Assembly: GCA_949317995.1 (NCBI GenBank)
Contig: OX439044.1
Coordinates: 27,538,733 to 27,602,732 of the forward strand
Direction of reading: 5' to 3'
DNA length: 64,000 bases
Origin: Acholoe squamosa
Taxonomy: Eukaryota > Annelida > Polychaeta > Phyllodocida > Polynoidae
Positions 26,712-37,679 of this stretch are shown here, in pieces (within the stretch, counting starts at the first letter, position 1; each line of letters opens with the position of its first letter). The position numbers were made by a program, and so were the translations under genes. The notes under the pieces are model-generated. The model saw nothing but the letters and a program-made list of their open reading frames with translations, did no database searches and was not told where the DNA came from.

Positions 26712-29233
26712 AGGAAAAACTTCTTACCTACATAGAAAGAGTCCCTGTTCTAGGTTTCAACTCTGGAAAGTATGACATTAATTTGATAAAAAAGGAATTT
26801 CATTCTTTTTTTATAGACACAGACAAAACAGAAATGAAAACCATAAAAAAATGCAACAAGTACATAGCAGTGTACACAGACCATCTTCTTTTCCTTGACA
26901 TGTTTAACTATTTGGCACCAGGTTATTCCTACGCAAACTACCTGAAAGCCTTTCTGAAAGGGAAAGCTAAAAAAGGTTTTTTTCCCTACGAGTGGATGGA
27001 CAACATAAGAAAACTGAACAACAAAGCTCTTCCTCCACGCCACTGCTTCTACAGTTCTTTGTCGGGTGGTGGAATAAGCAAAGAAGATTATCTTGAATGT
27101 AAGAAGGTCTGGAAAGAAAACAAAATGAAAACTATGAAGGACTACTTGATATATTACAACAACCTGGATGTTAAACCCTTTGTTTTAGCCATAAACGAGC
27201 ACACAAATTTTTTTATAGATCGTGGGGTAGACATGTTCAAAGACGGTTTAACTTTGCCAGGTTTAACCTTGAAGTTTCTTTTCAACAACACTGCACCTAA
27301 TGCCACTCCTTACATTCTTTTTGGTGAGAAAGAAAAGGATGTTCACTCCTTGCTCAGACGCAACTTAGTAGGGGGTCCCTCTATTATTTTTCACAGACAT
27401 CACAAAAGTGGAGAAACAAGAATAAGACAAAAAAAATACGGGTCACAAAGCAAAGTATGCAGACACATAGTAGGGGTAGATGCTAACAGCTTGTACCTCA
27501 AGTGCATGGGTGAAGAGCACTGCACAGGTTATTATGTGGTGCGCAGGAAAGAAAACGATTTTCAAGCTGTTTGCAGTCAACAAATTAGCTACTCAGCCAC
27601 AGAATGGTTGCGATACAAAACTGTGACAGACAAAGTCAAGATATTACACCAATACAACTACGGGGAAGTAGTATTGGGTTCAAGGAAAATAAAAGTGGAC
27701 GGATATGATCCAGCTTCAAAAAAAGTATACCAGTTTCACGGGTGCTACTGGCATGGTCACATATGTCACCTTACTAAATCAGTTTTGAGAGACCCCAATG
27801 GAAAGGCATGGTTAGAAGAAAAAAACCAAAATACCATTTTGACTACCCTATATCTTCAATCGTTAGGTTACCAAGTAGAGGAAAAGTATGAGTGTATGTG
27901 GTTGAAAGAAAAAACTGAAAACTTGTGCAGAGAAACAAAAAGTGAATGGGAAATTAAAAGACCGTTGTGCCAAGGCAGAAAAAGTCAGGATGAAATACTG
28001 AGAGGGGTTTCTAAAGGAACAACTTTTGGACTTATCCAGGTAGACATAGAAACACCTGAACACTTGAAAGAAAAATTCAGTGAAATGACACCTATTTTCA
28101 AAAACTGTTTAGTAGGAAAAAAAGACGTAGGTGAACATATGAAACGTTACCTGGAAGCAGCAGGCAAGCTAAAACAACCGCAACGCCAACTTATAGGCAG
28201 CTACCACGCAGAGGGAATTTTGTTGGGAACTCCTCTCTTGAAGTGGTACCTGGAAAAAGGTTTGGTAGTTACGACAGTACACCTTCTCGTAGAATACACT
28301 CCAGAACAGACTTTTTTACCCTTCATGGACGAAGTAACCAAAGCTAGGAGGAAGGGCGACGAAAATATAGACTGTAAGATTTTGTCAGATCTGTACAAAC
28401 TTTTGGGAAATGGTTCATACGGAAAAACCATATGCAACAAACAAAACTTTGTTCAAACAAAGTATCTTCACCCCTCTAAGGCAAGACGTTTGGCCATGCA
28501 CTGGTCAGTGCAAGATGTGCAAGACATAAGTGACAACACGGTAGAACTGTCCTGTTTGCCCACCTCCATCACCTACGATCTCCCAGTTCAAATAGGGTTC
28601 ATGGTATACCAATATGCCAAACTTAAAATGTTGGCTTTCTATTACGACTTTCTCCTTGAATACATAGACGAGAAAGATTTTGAAATGTGTGAAATGGACA
28701 CTGACAGTTTTTACTTTGCTTTAAGTGCAGAGAAAATAGAAGACGTAATTATTCCTGAAAAACGTGAAGCTTTCTTCAGAGAACGTCACAAATGGTTGCC
28801 CTCTGAATCATGTGACAACAGTCACCACAGAGAGACCTATGTTCAGACCAAAGTATTGGGTGAGCTGTGGCTGCCTCAACCATGTTGTAAGAGCCGTCTG
28901 GCGTTTGACAAGAGAACCCCCGGGTTATTCAAAGTGGAGTGGGAAGGTGACGAAATGACTGCCTTGAACTCCAAATGTTACATAGGCACAGGAGTAAATG
29001 TGCCCGTTAAAATGAGTTGCAAAGGTGTAATTCAAAAACAAAACCCCCTGACCACTGACAAGTACAAAGAAGTACTGGACAGTGAAAATGTTGTCACGGT
29101 AGTCAACAAAGGATTTAAAGTAGTAAACCACAGCGTTACGACTTACTCTCAAAGGAAACAAGGTCTAACCTATCAGTACATAAAGAGACAAGTATGTGAA
29201 GACGGTGTAAGCACCCTACCCCTTTCTATATAA
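26708..29233 (+). pseudogene. POLB: Polinton protein-primed DNA polymerase B, exonuclease and polymerase part
   Basis: This 841-residue frame continues the polymerase. Exonuclease motif II is NSGKYDINLI at the start, motif III YYNNLDVKPF. Then come motif A VDANSLYLK (about 27478), motif B LGNGSYGKT (about 28405) and motif C MDTDSFYF (about 28695) with both catalytic Asp residues. An insert with VDGYDPASKKVYQFHGCYWH (about 27705), typical of Polinton and relative polymerases, resembles a Vsr/PD-(D/E)XK nuclease. All catalytic residues are intact, so only the upstream frame change disrupts the gene. The listed start is the first open codon, not a true initiation site. Confidence 0.93.
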
Positions 29234-29331
29234 AAAAAAATGGTTTCTTTTTCTAGTTTCACTTCCAGTTGTACATTTCGTTGAAAGAAAAAAAAGTTTT
29301 AAACAAATTGTTCAAATGAACAAATTTCCTT

Positions 29332-29710
29332 CATAGAAAACAGTGTTAAAATGGAAAATGTTCATTTTAAAAATTGTTCAAACGAACATTTGTTCAAATG
29401 AACATTTTTCCCCATAGAAAACAGTGTTAAAATGGAAAATGTTCATTTGAACAATTGTTCAAACAAACATTTGTTCAAATGAACATTTTTCCCCATAGAA
29501 AACAGTGTTAAAATGGAAAATGTTCATTTGAACAATTGTTCAAACGAACATTTGTTCAAATGAACATTTTTTCCCATAGAAAACAGTGTTAAACTGGAAA
29601 ATGTTCATTTGAACAATTGTTCAAACGAACATTTGTTCAAATGAACATTTTTTTCCATAGAAAACAGTGTTAAACTGGAAAATATTTTTTGTTCAAATGA
29701 ACATTTATCA
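29332..29710. repeat. Iteron array: 81-bp units made of GTTC/GAAC palindromes
   Basis: The phrase CATAGAAAACAGTGTTAAA begins at 29332, 29413, 29494, 29575 and 29656, an exact 81-bp period (the last unit partial). Each unit holds palindromes TGTTCAAATGAACA, GTTCATTTGAAC and GTTCAAACGAAC. Units differ by only a few bases. The array lies just behind PolB; the remaining DNA to 29960 is A-rich with several AATAAA-type signals. Confidence 0.93.
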
Positions 29711-29960
29711 AATAAAAAAAATGTGTACTGTATCATGAAAAAAAACTAATAAAAAGTAAGAAAAGTGAACTGTATCACCCAAAAATAAAAAAAACTTTTC
29801 ACAAAAGTGAACGCTGTACATGTTCACGACAAAAAATAAAAAATCCGGCGCTGAAGAAATTAAGTTGGAACAGAAAAAAAGTGGTACCAGATTTCTTAAC
29901 TCATAGCGTCACGTTCACCAGACTATTAGTATCTGGTTAGATTTAAGCAACCATTTTAAC

Positions 29961-30833
29961 ATGGAAAGTTTAGAAGCTATGCTTGTGGAGCAAACCACAG
30001 AAACTCCACCTTATGACTATTACATGCGTCCAGTTTTACAAAGTGTTGCTTCATATAATCAAGCTTCTTCTATAACACCTGACAATGATATAAGTTCTGT
30101 AGCATGTGGATGTTCAGAGAATTTCTTTTGGGAAATAATACCTGCAGAAAACATTGGTTATTTTAGAGGAGCTGAACCAGACACTGTTGACCACTGTATA
30201 ACTAGTGTTAAAATGTACAAATATTTCTCTTCAGCTTTTTGGGACGCCTACAGAAACTGCATGTACTATTGTCGAGTGAAAAAAGTTAACTTGATAATGC
30301 ATGATTGGTGTATAGGAGTATATCAATTGCACACTGAACCTGGCTGCCCAAGACACTACACAAGGTACACTTTAGGAAGTGTAAGAAAGTTTGCTCTTAC
30401 TCTCCAAGAGTTAGAATGTAATCCCATAGTAGGAGTGTTTTGTCAGTGTAATTGTAAACTGGAAGTATCTGCTATTGCTAAAACTATTTGTTTCACATGT
30501 CTGCAGGTCTCTCTGGAACTTCATGCCTTAAGTATACCTGGAGTGAAAAATCATTTCTCCTTTGAGGTAAACTTTAAGGATGGTTTTTTATCTGGTCTTT
30601 TACCTGGACCCAAAAACAGTCAAACTTACTTCCTGGCCCAGGCTTTGTTCGAGCATGCTATATCTAACATAGCCAAACTTAACAGTTATTGTTTCCACAA
30701 CACATGGAAAACAAGTCTTACTGGCCAAAGCTGGTATCAAGCAAGTAAATTCACACACAACAAATGTTTTTGTAGTATATGTGCACGCCCCGGAAATGGA
30801 AAATCTGTCTTCATCTGTAAATATTGTGTCTAA
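29961..30833 (+). CDS. Unknown Cys-rich protein next to the right TIR
   Basis: The 290-residue ORF starts at an ATG at 29961. It has many Cys in pairs: CGC near residue 50, a CQCNC...CFTC cluster in the middle, and a C-terminal CFCSICARP...CKYC set that looks like a zinc ribbon. There is no signal peptide or membrane segment, so a nuclear or cytosolic zinc protein is likely. I do not recognise the family. Its stop codon overlaps the AATAAA signal. The position between the iteron array and TIR is where accessory or early genes are often found. Confidence 0.65.
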   Translation: MESLEAMLVEQTTETPPYDYYMRPVLQSVASYNQASSITPDNDISSVACGCSENFFWEIIPAENIGYFRGAEPDTVDHCITSVKMYKYFSSAFWDAYRNCMYYCRVKKVNLIMHDWCIGVYQLHTEPGCPRHYTRYTLGSVRKFALTLQELECNPIVGVFCQCNCKLEVSAIAKTICFTCLQVSLELHALSIPGVKNHFSFEVNFKDGFLSGLLPGPKNSQTYFLAQALFEHAISNIAKLNSYCFHNTWKTSLTGQSWYQASKFTHNKCFCSICARPGNGKSVFICKYCV

Positions 30834-30863
30834 TAAAAAATATAATCTGTTATGTGAAATAAA
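30832..30863 (+). terminator. Poly(A) signals of the rightward gene
   Basis: AATAAA overlaps the stop codon (30832-30837), and a second lies at 30858-30863, followed by TGTTTTATTTT. Both lie at the inner edge of the right TIR. Confidence 0.6.
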
Positions 30864-30867
30864 TGAG

Positions 30868-31266
30868 TTGTGTTTTATTTTAATGCATGAGTCATAAGTA
30901 TTGCGTAAATCCATAAAAGTATTGCATCAGAACATTGTGTAAATTCTTACAAGCATTGCGCAATGCACCCTCATACGTAGGTCATACGTTTTTGCAAGTA
31001 GGTTAGTAGGTCACTTCCGGTTTGTAAGTAGGTCAGCTCTAGGTATTGCGCAATTCTTTTAATTTATGCAACTAGGTCAGGTCACTAGGTCAAATGGAAT
31101 CCAGCTCTCTGATTGGTCGAAAAAACTAGGTCATGACCTTATGACGTCACTTCCTGTCAAATCCAGCCCTCTGATTGGTTGAAACTAGGTCACTTCCGGT
31201 CTACCAGTAGGTCATGACCTAGTTAGTAGCTAATCCATTGCGCTCAGTTTGCATGTATATACTACT
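30868..31266. repeat. Right terminal inverted repeat of the Polinton
   Basis: Reverse complement of the left TIR with small gaps. It holds the same ETS, CRE, CCAAT and AGGTCA motifs in mirror order and ends in ...GTATATACTACT at 31266. Confidence 0.9.
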
Positions 31267-31272
31267 CTTAGC
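31267..31272. repeat. Right target-site duplication CTTAGC
   Basis: Same six bases as at 12929-12934, directly outside the right TIR. Confidence 0.92.
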
Positions 31273-31497
31273 AAAGCTAGGCCAAATCGGGAGTAGGATG
31301 ACGAATGCTGGATACAAGAATTGTTTACTCAATTCATTGCCGGCCTTCATGATCCGGAGCATAAGACTATAGCTTGGGATGAATGGAAAGATGACACTTC
31401 TTTCAATGATTTGTTCTTGGCTATAGAGAACTACAATAGACAGAAGCGGTTGCTAGGAGTATATGCATCCCCGGCAAGTAGGAATGAACCTGAATGA
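31267..31497 (+). pseudogene. gag: Gag, second part, downstream of the Polinton
   Basis: When one target copy is counted, the gag frame from 12934 resumes here in phase. It encodes a segment with a W-I-Q-E-L-F-T-Q-F-I-A-G-L pattern and a helix ending YNRQKRLLG, as in Ty3/gypsy capsid ends. A TAG soon after the junction shows the gag was already decayed, or decayed later. Confidence 0.65.
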
Positions 31498-31920
31498 TAT
31501 GGAAAAAATAGCATTTTCTAGTCATATTGGTTTATTCCAGTATAAAGTTATGCCTTTCGGTTTATGTAATGCCCCGGCAACCTTTGAAGCCATGATGGAA
31601 ACTTTATTAAGTGATTTATAATGGAAAAGGTGCCTTGTATATCTTGACAATGTTATAGTTTTCGGAAAGACTTTTAACAAATACTTAGATAATCTCAAGC
31701 TAGTATTAGAACGTATAATATCTAACAGTTTAAATTAAAACCAAAGAAACGTCACCTATTTAAACACTCCATAAATTATTTGGGCCGCATCATCGCTGAT
31801 GATAGAATAAAAGTTGATCCCGAAAAGATAAAGGCAGTAACCGACTGGGGAATACCAAAAAACTCCTAAGGAAGTAAGATCTTTTCTGGGATTCTGTTCA
31901 TATTATAGAGACCTCCATGC
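31498..31920 (+). pseudogene. pol: Ty3/gypsy reverse transcriptase fragment
   Basis: Segments of a reverse transcriptase are plain: YKVMPFGLCNAPATFEAMM, then CLVYLDNVIVFGKTF, then HSINYLGRII and VRSFLGFCSYYRDL. The catalytic YxDD box reads YLDN, so one Asp is lost. Stops and frame changes break it. Protease and the start of the domain are missing between gag and here. Confidence 0.85.
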
Positions 31921-33320
31921 CTGTTCTCCGGAGGATGCACTAGCTTGTGCATTCTCCTGAGAATCTTCCGGATTGGTATGCAATTTTTCCTGTACTTATT
32001 GTTGGATTTACAGTAGGGCTTCCATTGGTGGGAGGGGCACCTAAGCTCTACCGTGTAGTGTTGGGAAAAAAAACAGTTGTCTCAGAATAACCTAAAACTG
32101 CGACTCTGTATAACTCAGTATATTATTAGAGTACAAAAAATAATAAAAAAGTATTACACTCACCCAAGCTGGCAGAGACTGTGCTGCCACCTGGGAGATG
32201 TAGGTCACACTACACAGTCATGTAGATTTGGTACCATCAAAATCATAAAAGTACAGGAGGCTATCCCTCATTGTCCAAACCAAAAAACAAAAACATTTCT
32301 CCCCAAGATTACACCTGATGAGGCCACGAGAGGGCCGAAACACCCTGCAGATACTAAACTAACTCAACTAAGCAATGGCCACCACATACTGGCACCCCAG
32401 CTCCATGGCAACATAACATATTTTTAAATCAAACAAAGAGTGAACTGTTTTCTCAACCACAACAATCTGAATGATTCTTGTTTTAAAGTTTTCTAAAGTC
32501 ACTCTGACTTTCCAAAGAGCAAGGGAAATAAAAATAAAAATGTGACAGCCAATCACAGGCCATACGTAGTATCATGTGACCCTCACTGAAGCCCTGAAGC
32601 GGCAATATTTGTATTCACCGGGTCATACGGAGTGTAGTGTTGGGAGAAATACAAAGCCTGGTCATCCTAAACCGAATCTTCTGGATTGGCATTATTTGCC
32701 ATCTCTGCTCAGCCTGTTCAAACACTATGTGCTCGGGCTATACATCTGACCAACTGGTCACGGCACCAATGTGGTGGATTCGGTTTTGATTAACGAATAA
32801 GTCAACGAAAGGTGGTTCGGGTGTATGCCAACAAGATTTATTCTACATACAAACAGCGGCTACCTGGAGGTAGCGAAAGGTGTTCTCAGTGAGTTCCGAA
32901 TGCATCTGGAACCTTTAGTTGTTAATACAGAGATGGCCAAGCCAACTCTGACACGGCGGCTGAGCCCCTGTCCTTTTAAAGGTAGGAGCAGTGGCGCCAC
33001 ACCATGTTACCCTCTCACTTCCCGGATCAGTGCTGCCACCTATCCAACAAGTGGAGGGCTCAACCCGGCTGGCTGACTCACACACTGCGCCAAAGAACCA
33101 TAATACATATAGGATATCTGTACCTCTACAATGTTTTTAAATGTTTTTTCACCCAATTTTCAACCAAATAACACAATAAGGAAACCAAAAACAGTTTTAT
33201 GCCAAGTGGGATGTTATGTCATTTCTCGGCTGGTCGGTGGCCACCACCAGATCGGAGCGGGAGTGACTCTATGTTATTTTCTAAATTATTTATATGACAG
33301 GTCAGGTTCACTATAATGTA
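31921..33320. other. Non-coding stretch with a possible small element
   Basis: No credible gene. The phrase TGTAGTGTTGGGA occurs at about 32053 and again at about 32635, and CTTCYGGATTGG at about 31969 and 32679. These direct repeats flank a ~590-bp segment that may be an insertion; that segment contains the hammerhead-like core listed next. Confidence 0.4.
32300..32345 (+). ncRNA. Hammerhead-ribozyme-like core
   Basis: CTGATGA (32315-32321) is followed by GGCC, a 7-base loop, GGCC, then GAAAC (32337-32341). That is the conserved hammerhead core with a 4-bp stem II. I could not find a matching stem III with a cleavable GUH nearby, so it may be decayed, permuted or coincidental. Hammerheads of this kind occur in Penelope-like elements and retrozymes. 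Confidence 0.4.
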
Positions 33321-33356
33321 TATTTTTCCAACAAATCACGTATCATCAAATAGTAT

Positions 33357-34600
33357 GTGGCGAATGGTCTGGTCATGTGTCGACTGCGTGCTAGAGGTTT
33401 ACGGAAGACAGCCAAGTCACTGGAACTAAGTGATGTTCAAAGTGTCATTGCCTTCATTAAGTCCCATGCTGAGACACACAGAATTGCTCTACTATGGAAA
33501 ATACCGTCGCACAAGAGGGATGACATCTTACTTCTCTCCTCTTCTACCACCAAAGCTGATGTATACAGGCTGTATGAGAAGGCCATAGTGGGTTTTGAGT
33601 AAAGAGCTGTTGCCTTGTCTGCTTTCAGGAGTTTGTGGTGCAAGCTTCTGCCAGGTATAGTGTGCACTAGGCCAATGACTGACCTCTGTTGGGAATGTCA
33701 AAGAAATAACAGATATTCACCGATCCTGCTGCTTTCCCAAGCAAGTCAAGGAAGCAAAGCCTTGAAAGCAGACCTAACATCTACAGGTAGTAGCAAAGGA
33801 AAGGGCATACTACCAGCACTTAGAAGCAAAGGCTAAGGCAGATTACAGGAAAGCAGGTTCACCTCCCCTTGGCCCTCATCCTTCATGCAGCACAGATTAG
33901 CAGGTATGTGTAAGATTTGACTACGCTCAGCAGGTGCATCTACCGTTGTACCCTATGCAACCTGGTCCACTATACTTTCTACTGCCTAAAGGAAGTTTGG
34001 CATCTTGGTGTCTGTATGGAAGCAGGACCAAGACAGGTGAACTACCTGATAGACGAATCTCATTGCAGCAGTAAGGGTTTTGAACAGTATTCCCTGGTGC
34101 CACACATTTGGATTAACATTGTGACAATGTTGGCCTATTTGATGTGGCAGTGTCTGACTGGGCTAAACATCAACATCACTCTTAACTTTCTCCTCACAGG
34201 GCACACAAAATTTGCACCAGATTGGTGTTTTGGGCTTCTTAAGCAAAAGTTTAGAAAGTGTGATGTATCCAGTCTAGATGACACGAAGGCCATAGTCCAG
34301 AGAAGCACCCTGGAAGGTGTCAAGATCCCACACCTAGTGGGGGATGAGCATTGGAATGTCACAGTCCATACTTATGACTGGCAAAAACCTTTCTCTCCCC
34401 TTTCAGTAAGGCAGTGCGTGGCATTAAGCAGTACCTTCACCTTGTGGTCACTCATGAACACCCGGGACAGGTTGCCATGAAGAATGTGGTGGATGAAAAC
34501 CCTGTTATCTGTAATATCTTGAAAAAGGAAGTAGGAGAGGTTCCTCAGGGTAATGGCCCTTGTTCGAAAACATTTGGGACCCGGGGGAGGCACTGACTCC
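33357..34600 (+). pseudogene. Transposase-like fossil gene, frame-broken
   Basis: Four successive plus-strand frames (33357-33602, 33615-33836, 33917-34480, 34414-34596) read as pieces of one protein. The first has a helical start and KIPSHKRDD-LLLSSSTTKADVYRLYEKA. The second has MTDLCWECQRN. The third has GHTKFAPDWCFGLLKQKFRK, then a W-x-V-x-V-x-x-Y-D-W segment. I recall this GHTKF-x-PD-x-x-FG pattern from transposase-like proteins repeated in invertebrate genomes, but I cannot name the superfamily. Several stops and frame changes show decay. Confidence 0.55.
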
Positions 34601-35588
34601 ATGATTGTAGGTCCCAACTGCGAAACTACAGCCCCCTTTTTTGGCCATTTCACAGCCCCTTAAAATGCAGCTCAATTTTTACAGCCCCCTTTTTCTGAGG
34701 GAATCTGACAGCAGCCCCACCTTTTTTAAGCCTCTCCATGTGAACTATGGTTCTTTGACAATAATATTCAGGAATTTTACATCACTGAGTGATTACATGG
34801 AATATTCAAGTGATTTCCTTTCCATGCAAGTAGGTTTTAACAGCACCCTAATCTCAAGATGTAATTCAGTCAACAGCCCCCCTTTTTTCCCTCACCAACA
34901 CATCGACAGCCACCGCTCCATGGGGCCGGTACCACAGTTGGTACCTAAACCGAGGCTCAGTGCCCCCCCCCCCGGATTTGGGACTTCTGCACCAGTTCAA
35001 CTAGAGACATCACCTGTCCTGAACCACCAGTAGAAAAGCAAGGGCGGGCTCAGGACAAAAGGATAATGAGACTGAGGGTCAACAGCCAGAACAAGAGTCA
35101 CTCAGAGGCCGTGGAAGGGGCAGGGCCAGGGCTAGATGAAGGGGCAGAGGTAATGGTGAACAAGCAGAGCGGAGGGGAATTCAATAGCTGCACGCCAGTC
35201 ACGCAGCACATGGCGTGCAATCTTGCTCCAATACCTGGAGTGTGAGCACGTTCAGGGTACAGCATGCGTCGAGTCCTTGGCATACTGCCTATTGAATGCC
35301 CCTCAGGAGGCATCTGTTGATTCTGACTAAAATCACTTTTGCCTGCATGTACAAGCTATTCTAGTTAGAATCACATGCACTGTACACTATGGTGCTAATC
35401 TCAATTTTGAACATTATAGACTCAACATTTGGATGTATTTATTACATTTATTTTATAATTTCAATTGGTGCAAACATTGAACACAGTGGAGCCCACACAC
35501 CACTTGGATCTAAATTGCTGTGAACATTTAACATGGAGGAGCCCACTCACCACTTGGATTCTACCTTTAATTAGTATTATAAGGTGTA

Positions 35589-35850
35589 AGGGAGTGATCA
35601 TTTTTTAACAACAGGGGGGGGGGCTGGTGGGTTTGAGGGGGGTCAGAATTTTTTCAACCCCTTGACCAGGGGGGTCAGAATTTTTTCAAAACCTCTGATG
35701 GAGGGGTCAAAATAATTTCACCTGTTGTCAGTGGAAAACCCTGGGTGTTAGTATAGGCTAAAAGGGGACGTTCGCACGCAATTTTTGTCCCTAATGGGGG
35801 GTCGAAATTTTGTTCGCACTTCCGCGTGCGAACCCACCAGCCCCCCCTAA
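35589..35850. mobile_element. Degenerate copy of the GGGAGTGGTCATT MITE
   Basis: Starts AGGGAGTGATCATTTTTTAA and shares the G-run and TGGTGGGTTT of the intact copy at 41317-41578. The right end is lost. Confidence 0.45.
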
Positions 35851-36952
35851 ACACTCAAAAGACAATGGTGAAATACCTACAGGATGTGTGAGCTGCCTCC
35901 AAACTACACAAGGAACAGGTATTGTGCACACAGACTATTCGACTAAACCACTAACTAAAATTGTGCATGTTATTTGATAATGCTGCATGAATAAAAATAT
36001 TTCTTTAATCTACCCTGTTTTTGACTATGTACAAGATCTATTTGTTAGGAACAGCTGATATCTCAAATACAAGTACCTGTTGCTAGTGTGAGCAGTGACT
36101 GATGTGCTCACCAACTGCTCACAAGCCCCAAGCAACCTGCTCGCCCCACTTTGATCGCGAGTAGCTCAGAATAGCACTCCTTATACCTCCTTGCGTTTTT
36201 AACTAGTGAGTACCCCAAGGTCCCACCTGCGGATCCCCACTGGAAGACAGTGGCCTCACCTGCCCAGGTGACTCACTCCTGAGAGCAGCTCCCTCCTCCT
36301 ACTCCTGATTGGACTGGATCCAACCAGATAGGGAATGAGCTGCTCATCCCCCAGACTGAGTCACTGTGCACTTCCAGAAATAGCACATGAGTAACACTGA
36401 GTGGCTCTCCCTTTATAAACAGGCAGAACCAACTCAGAGCATTTTTTAATGTTTTACAACGTTTTGCCATGATAAGGAGCCATAGTGAAACGTTCTGAAA
36501 CATTTTTTGTTGACTGGGACGACACTCAGGTGTCTTGGCCGCAGGATGTAGCTTGGCCAGACTGGCGAGTACCATACTCTTATACTCTATTGATTACTCT
36601 CATGCCAATCTTACAATAAAGCTGGATCATCAACTGAATTGTCTGGACTCCTGTTACCTCACTTCATAACATGTAACGACTTGTTGACAGAAATGTCCCT
36701 TCTTCCCCCGTGTCCTGTCTTCCCCTGCTTTCTCCTATATAAATCACCCATATTTAGTATTGACCCCCTCTCCCCAGTGTGAAGATTTAGTGGGTTTTGC
36801 CCCGCCCCCCCCAACAAGGCACTCCTTTTCAAAATGACCCCTCCTATATCTAACAAGCCCCCCCACCCACCTGGCAATAAAAGATTCGGCTCTAACCAGG
36901 AAATCAATTTATCTACAGCCAAGAGTATAATATTCATTCTGGCGAGCTATTA

Positions 36953-37130
36953 GGGAGTGGTCATTATTTATCACGCAGACACATGGAAATTTTTTACGCC
37001 TCCCCTTTGACAGCAATTTTTTTGCGTCCCCCCGACGCCAGAGCAGGGAGAATTTCCGCGCCCCTCTTTGATCTTTAGTAGCACACTGGCTTTTTTGCTC
37101 AAAGAGGGTTAATGTTTTTAGCCCCCCCAG
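36953..37130. mobile_element. Truncated copy of the GGGAGTGGTCATT MITE
   Basis: Left end GGGAGTGGTCATTATTTATC matches the copy at 41317; the middle (GCGCCCCTCTTTGA and TTTTTGCTCAAAGAGGG) also matches. The right end is replaced by the GGCACTTACCT element at 37134. Confidence 0.7.
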
Positions 37131-37133
37131 GTA

Positions 37134-37679
37134 GGCACTTACCTAATATTTCAAGACTTTATCCCATTAAACCTATCTAATGATCACTGGATGGATCTTG
37201 AGAAAAAAAGTGGATTTGCTTTTTAAATGAAGTCTCTATGTCAATTTTAAGTGGAATTACGACCGGTCAAAGGTACCAAATCAGACCCAGAATTCTGCCA
37301 TAGTTAAGAGTTTAATTTGAATCCAATTTTGTGATCAAGCAAGATGAATCCAAGGTAGACTAGATCAATAAAATGATTATTTTGGGCAATTTTCTTTTCA
37401 GATAAGCAAGATATACCCTCAAGAATGTAAATAATTTTATCATAATCAAACAATGTAAAAGCAAATTTTTTATGTTATCTTTTCCCTTGAACTGTGCACT
37501 CTGACAGAACCACGGCAGAATATCGTCTTAAACTCAGGATGTTTGAATGATCATAACTTCCATTTAAATTGACATAAAAACTTCATTTAAAAAGTAAAAC
37601 CACTTATTTGTATCACAGCTATCAATTCCTCACCATATAAAATGCATACAATAAGGTCTTAATTGAAAGGTAAGTGCCC
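37134..37679. mobile_element. Fold-back element with GGCACTTACCT ends
   Basis: The left arm (GGCACTTACCTAAT..., AAATGAAGT, TGTCAATTTTAAGTGG) reappears inverted in the right arm (AAATTGACATAAAAACTTCATTT ... GGTAAGTGCC). Arms of about 230 bp flank a short centre. A single-arm relative lies at 40179-40405. Confidence 0.7.

Larger units (their letters stand above)
12935..31266. mobile_element. Complete Polinton/Maverick (adintovirus-like) element, 18,332 bp
   Basis: Both ends match as inverted repeats from AGTAGTATATACATGC inward, and the element is flanked by a perfect 6-bp duplication. Inside are the hallmark genes: protein-primed PolB, integrase with chromodomain, packaging ATPase, adenain-like protease, double-jelly-roll major capsid protein and penton, plus a pX-like basic protein. 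The ends begin with AG and finish with CT, as in known Polintons. Left-half genes read leftward and right-half genes rightward. Apart from one polymerase frameshift, the core genes are intact, so the insertion looks recent. It landed in an older retroelement gag. Confidence 0.97.

Noticed and set aside
29332-29710. CRISPR-like array
   Set aside because: Units are contiguous 81-bp tandem repeats without variable spacers, in a eukaryotic element.
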